Under the pieces are notes generated by a model that saw only the letters and a program-made list of their open reading frames with translations, was not told where the DNA came from and did no database searches. From NCBI RefSeq assembly GCF_000718005.1, contig NZ_JODV01000008.1: 64,000 nucleotides of DNA; one strand, 5' to 3'. The position numbers were made by a program, and so were the translations under genes. Source of the stretch: Actinoalloteichus_B caeruleus (GTDB lineage Bacteria > Actinomycetota > Actinomycetes > Mycobacteriales > Pseudonocardiaceae). Positions 63,304-64,000 of the stretch are shown here, in pieces (position 1 is the stretch's first letter; each line of letters opens with the position of its first letter).

Positions 63304-64000
63304 TCATTGTCGATCGTCGTTCCGGTCGCCCGGGGTGGGGTTGACCGGCACGTGGGTCGTGCAGGCCGCGTCACCCCTGGCGATCGTGGCGAGGCGCTGC
63401 ACGTGGGTTCCGAGCAGGTCGGCGAACACCGCGGTCTCCGCCTCGCACAGCTGCGGGAACTCCGCGGCGACGTGCGCCACGGGGCAGTGGTGCTGGCAGA
63501 GCTGCTCCCCTGTCCCGACCCGGCGGGTCGAGGAAGAGTAGCCCTCCCTGCTCAGCGCCGCGGCCAGCGCCTCCGCCCTCGCCGCGACGTCCGGTTCGGC
63601 GACAACCGCGTCCCGGTGCCGTTCGACGAGCGCCGCGACACGGCGCTCCGCGAACAGCCGGACCGCCCGTTCCCCGCCCTGTTCGGCGAGGAAGCGCAGC
63701 GCGGCGACCGCCAGGTCGTCGTAGGCGTGCCCGAACTGCGCCCGTCCCCGCTCGGTGAGCTGGAACAGCCGGGCCGGGCGGCCACGACGGCGTGAGCCGG
63801 CGGGCCTGGGCGCCTCCCGGCTGGAGGCGTGGCCCTCGGCGAGCAGCGCGTCGAGGTGTCGTCGCACCGCGACCGCGCTGACGCCGAGCTGCTCGGCGAT
63901 CGCCGCGGCGGTGCGCGGCCCCTGCTCCAGCAGGACCCGCGCCACCGACTGGCGGGCCCGACCGTCGATGGGTTGCGGCGCCTCGGAGGCGAGCTGGTCG
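63304..64000 (-). CDS. sufR: SufR-type Fe-S-sensing regulator, N-terminus beyond the window
   Basis: At least 231 residues are visible; the reading frame is open to the edge (DQLASEAPQPIDGRARQSVARVLLEQGPRTAAAIAEQLG), so the start lies outside. Winged helix with recognition helix VSAVAVRRHLDALLAEG; the C-terminal cysteines (LCQHHCPVAH, PQLCEAE, DAACTT) match the SufR cluster-binding pattern. SufR represses its operon when it holds a cluster. Position at the head of sufBDCSU supports autoregulation. Confidence 0.9.
   Translation of the reverse strand, partial: DQLASEAPQPIDGRARQSVARVLLEQGPRTAAAIAEQLGVSAVAVRRHLDALLAEGHASSREAPRPAGSRRRGRPARLFQLTERGRAQFGHAYDDLAVAALRFLAEQGGERAVRLFAERRVAALVERHRDAVVAEPDVAARAEALAAALSREGYSSSTRRVGTGEQLCQHHCPVAHVAAEFPQLCEAETAVFADLLGTHVQRLATIARGDAACTTHVPVNPTPGDRNDDRQ

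Overview
The window is about 72% G+C DNA from an actinomycete. Three lineage-restricted systems support this: a Pup-proteasome locus (prcA, prcB, pup, dop, arc), mycothiol synthesis (mshC), and small actinobacterial families such as SCO1664, DUF3090 and acVLRF1. A Nocardiopsaceae or related streptosporangial genus is plausible from gene content, but I cannot place it to genus.

Layout. 1-8247 (minus strand): prcA (cut by the left edge), prcB, pup, dop; then a Nudix hydrolase, an aldo/keto reductase and a lipoprotein that separate dop from arc. 8528-10616: two tandem Pro/Gly/Gln-rich single-pass membrane paralogues. 10629-16432: trmI, a site-2 protease with CBS domains, a RecB-type Fe-S nuclease, hisG-hisE, a GNAT and a HAD phosphatase. 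16472-23160: metH, PAC2, a DUF218 protein and mshC. 23289-31788: an MMPL exporter with a divergent MarR regulator, the SCO1664/DUF3090 pair, an S9 peptidase overlapping an LD-carboxypeptidase, and two small NTF2-like and DinB-like proteins. 32050-37093: a basic hypothetical protein, a cold-shock gene with an attenuator-like leader, a GNAT, and a PHP-nuclease/UvrD-helicase fusion. 37326-46330: an export and secreted-enzyme block (small secreted protein, SecDF fusion, TetR, a 1401-residue multidomain sugar dehydrogenase plus 3-keto-glycoside hydrolase, and a second secreted protein with that hydrolase domain). 46389-52230: APH-like kinase, small HTH, ABC-F ATPase, acVLRF1 and dGTPase. 52490-57082: secreted pectate-lyase-like beta-helix protein, orphan lycopene-cyclase-like flavoprotein, ABC exporter. 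57147-64000 (minus): the suf operon in order sufR-B-D-Rieske-C-S-U-T.

How the parts work together. Pup, Dop, Arc and the 20S subunits form the pupylation-dependent proteolysis route. SufBCD/S/U/T builds Fe-S clusters, probably under the control of SufR. ABC-F and acVLRF1 both act on ribosomes. The secreted block looks like an extracellular sugar-oxidising and glycoside-cleaving set.

Regulatory sequence is informative. At least ten genes carry a TAnnnT-like -10 box 6-8 nt before the start codon, the signature of leaderless transcription. metH and the PAC2 gene share a 41-bp imperfect palindrome holding both of their -10 boxes. Several genes end in long GC-rich hairpins. No tRNA, rRNA, CRISPR array, insertion sequence or prophage was recognised.
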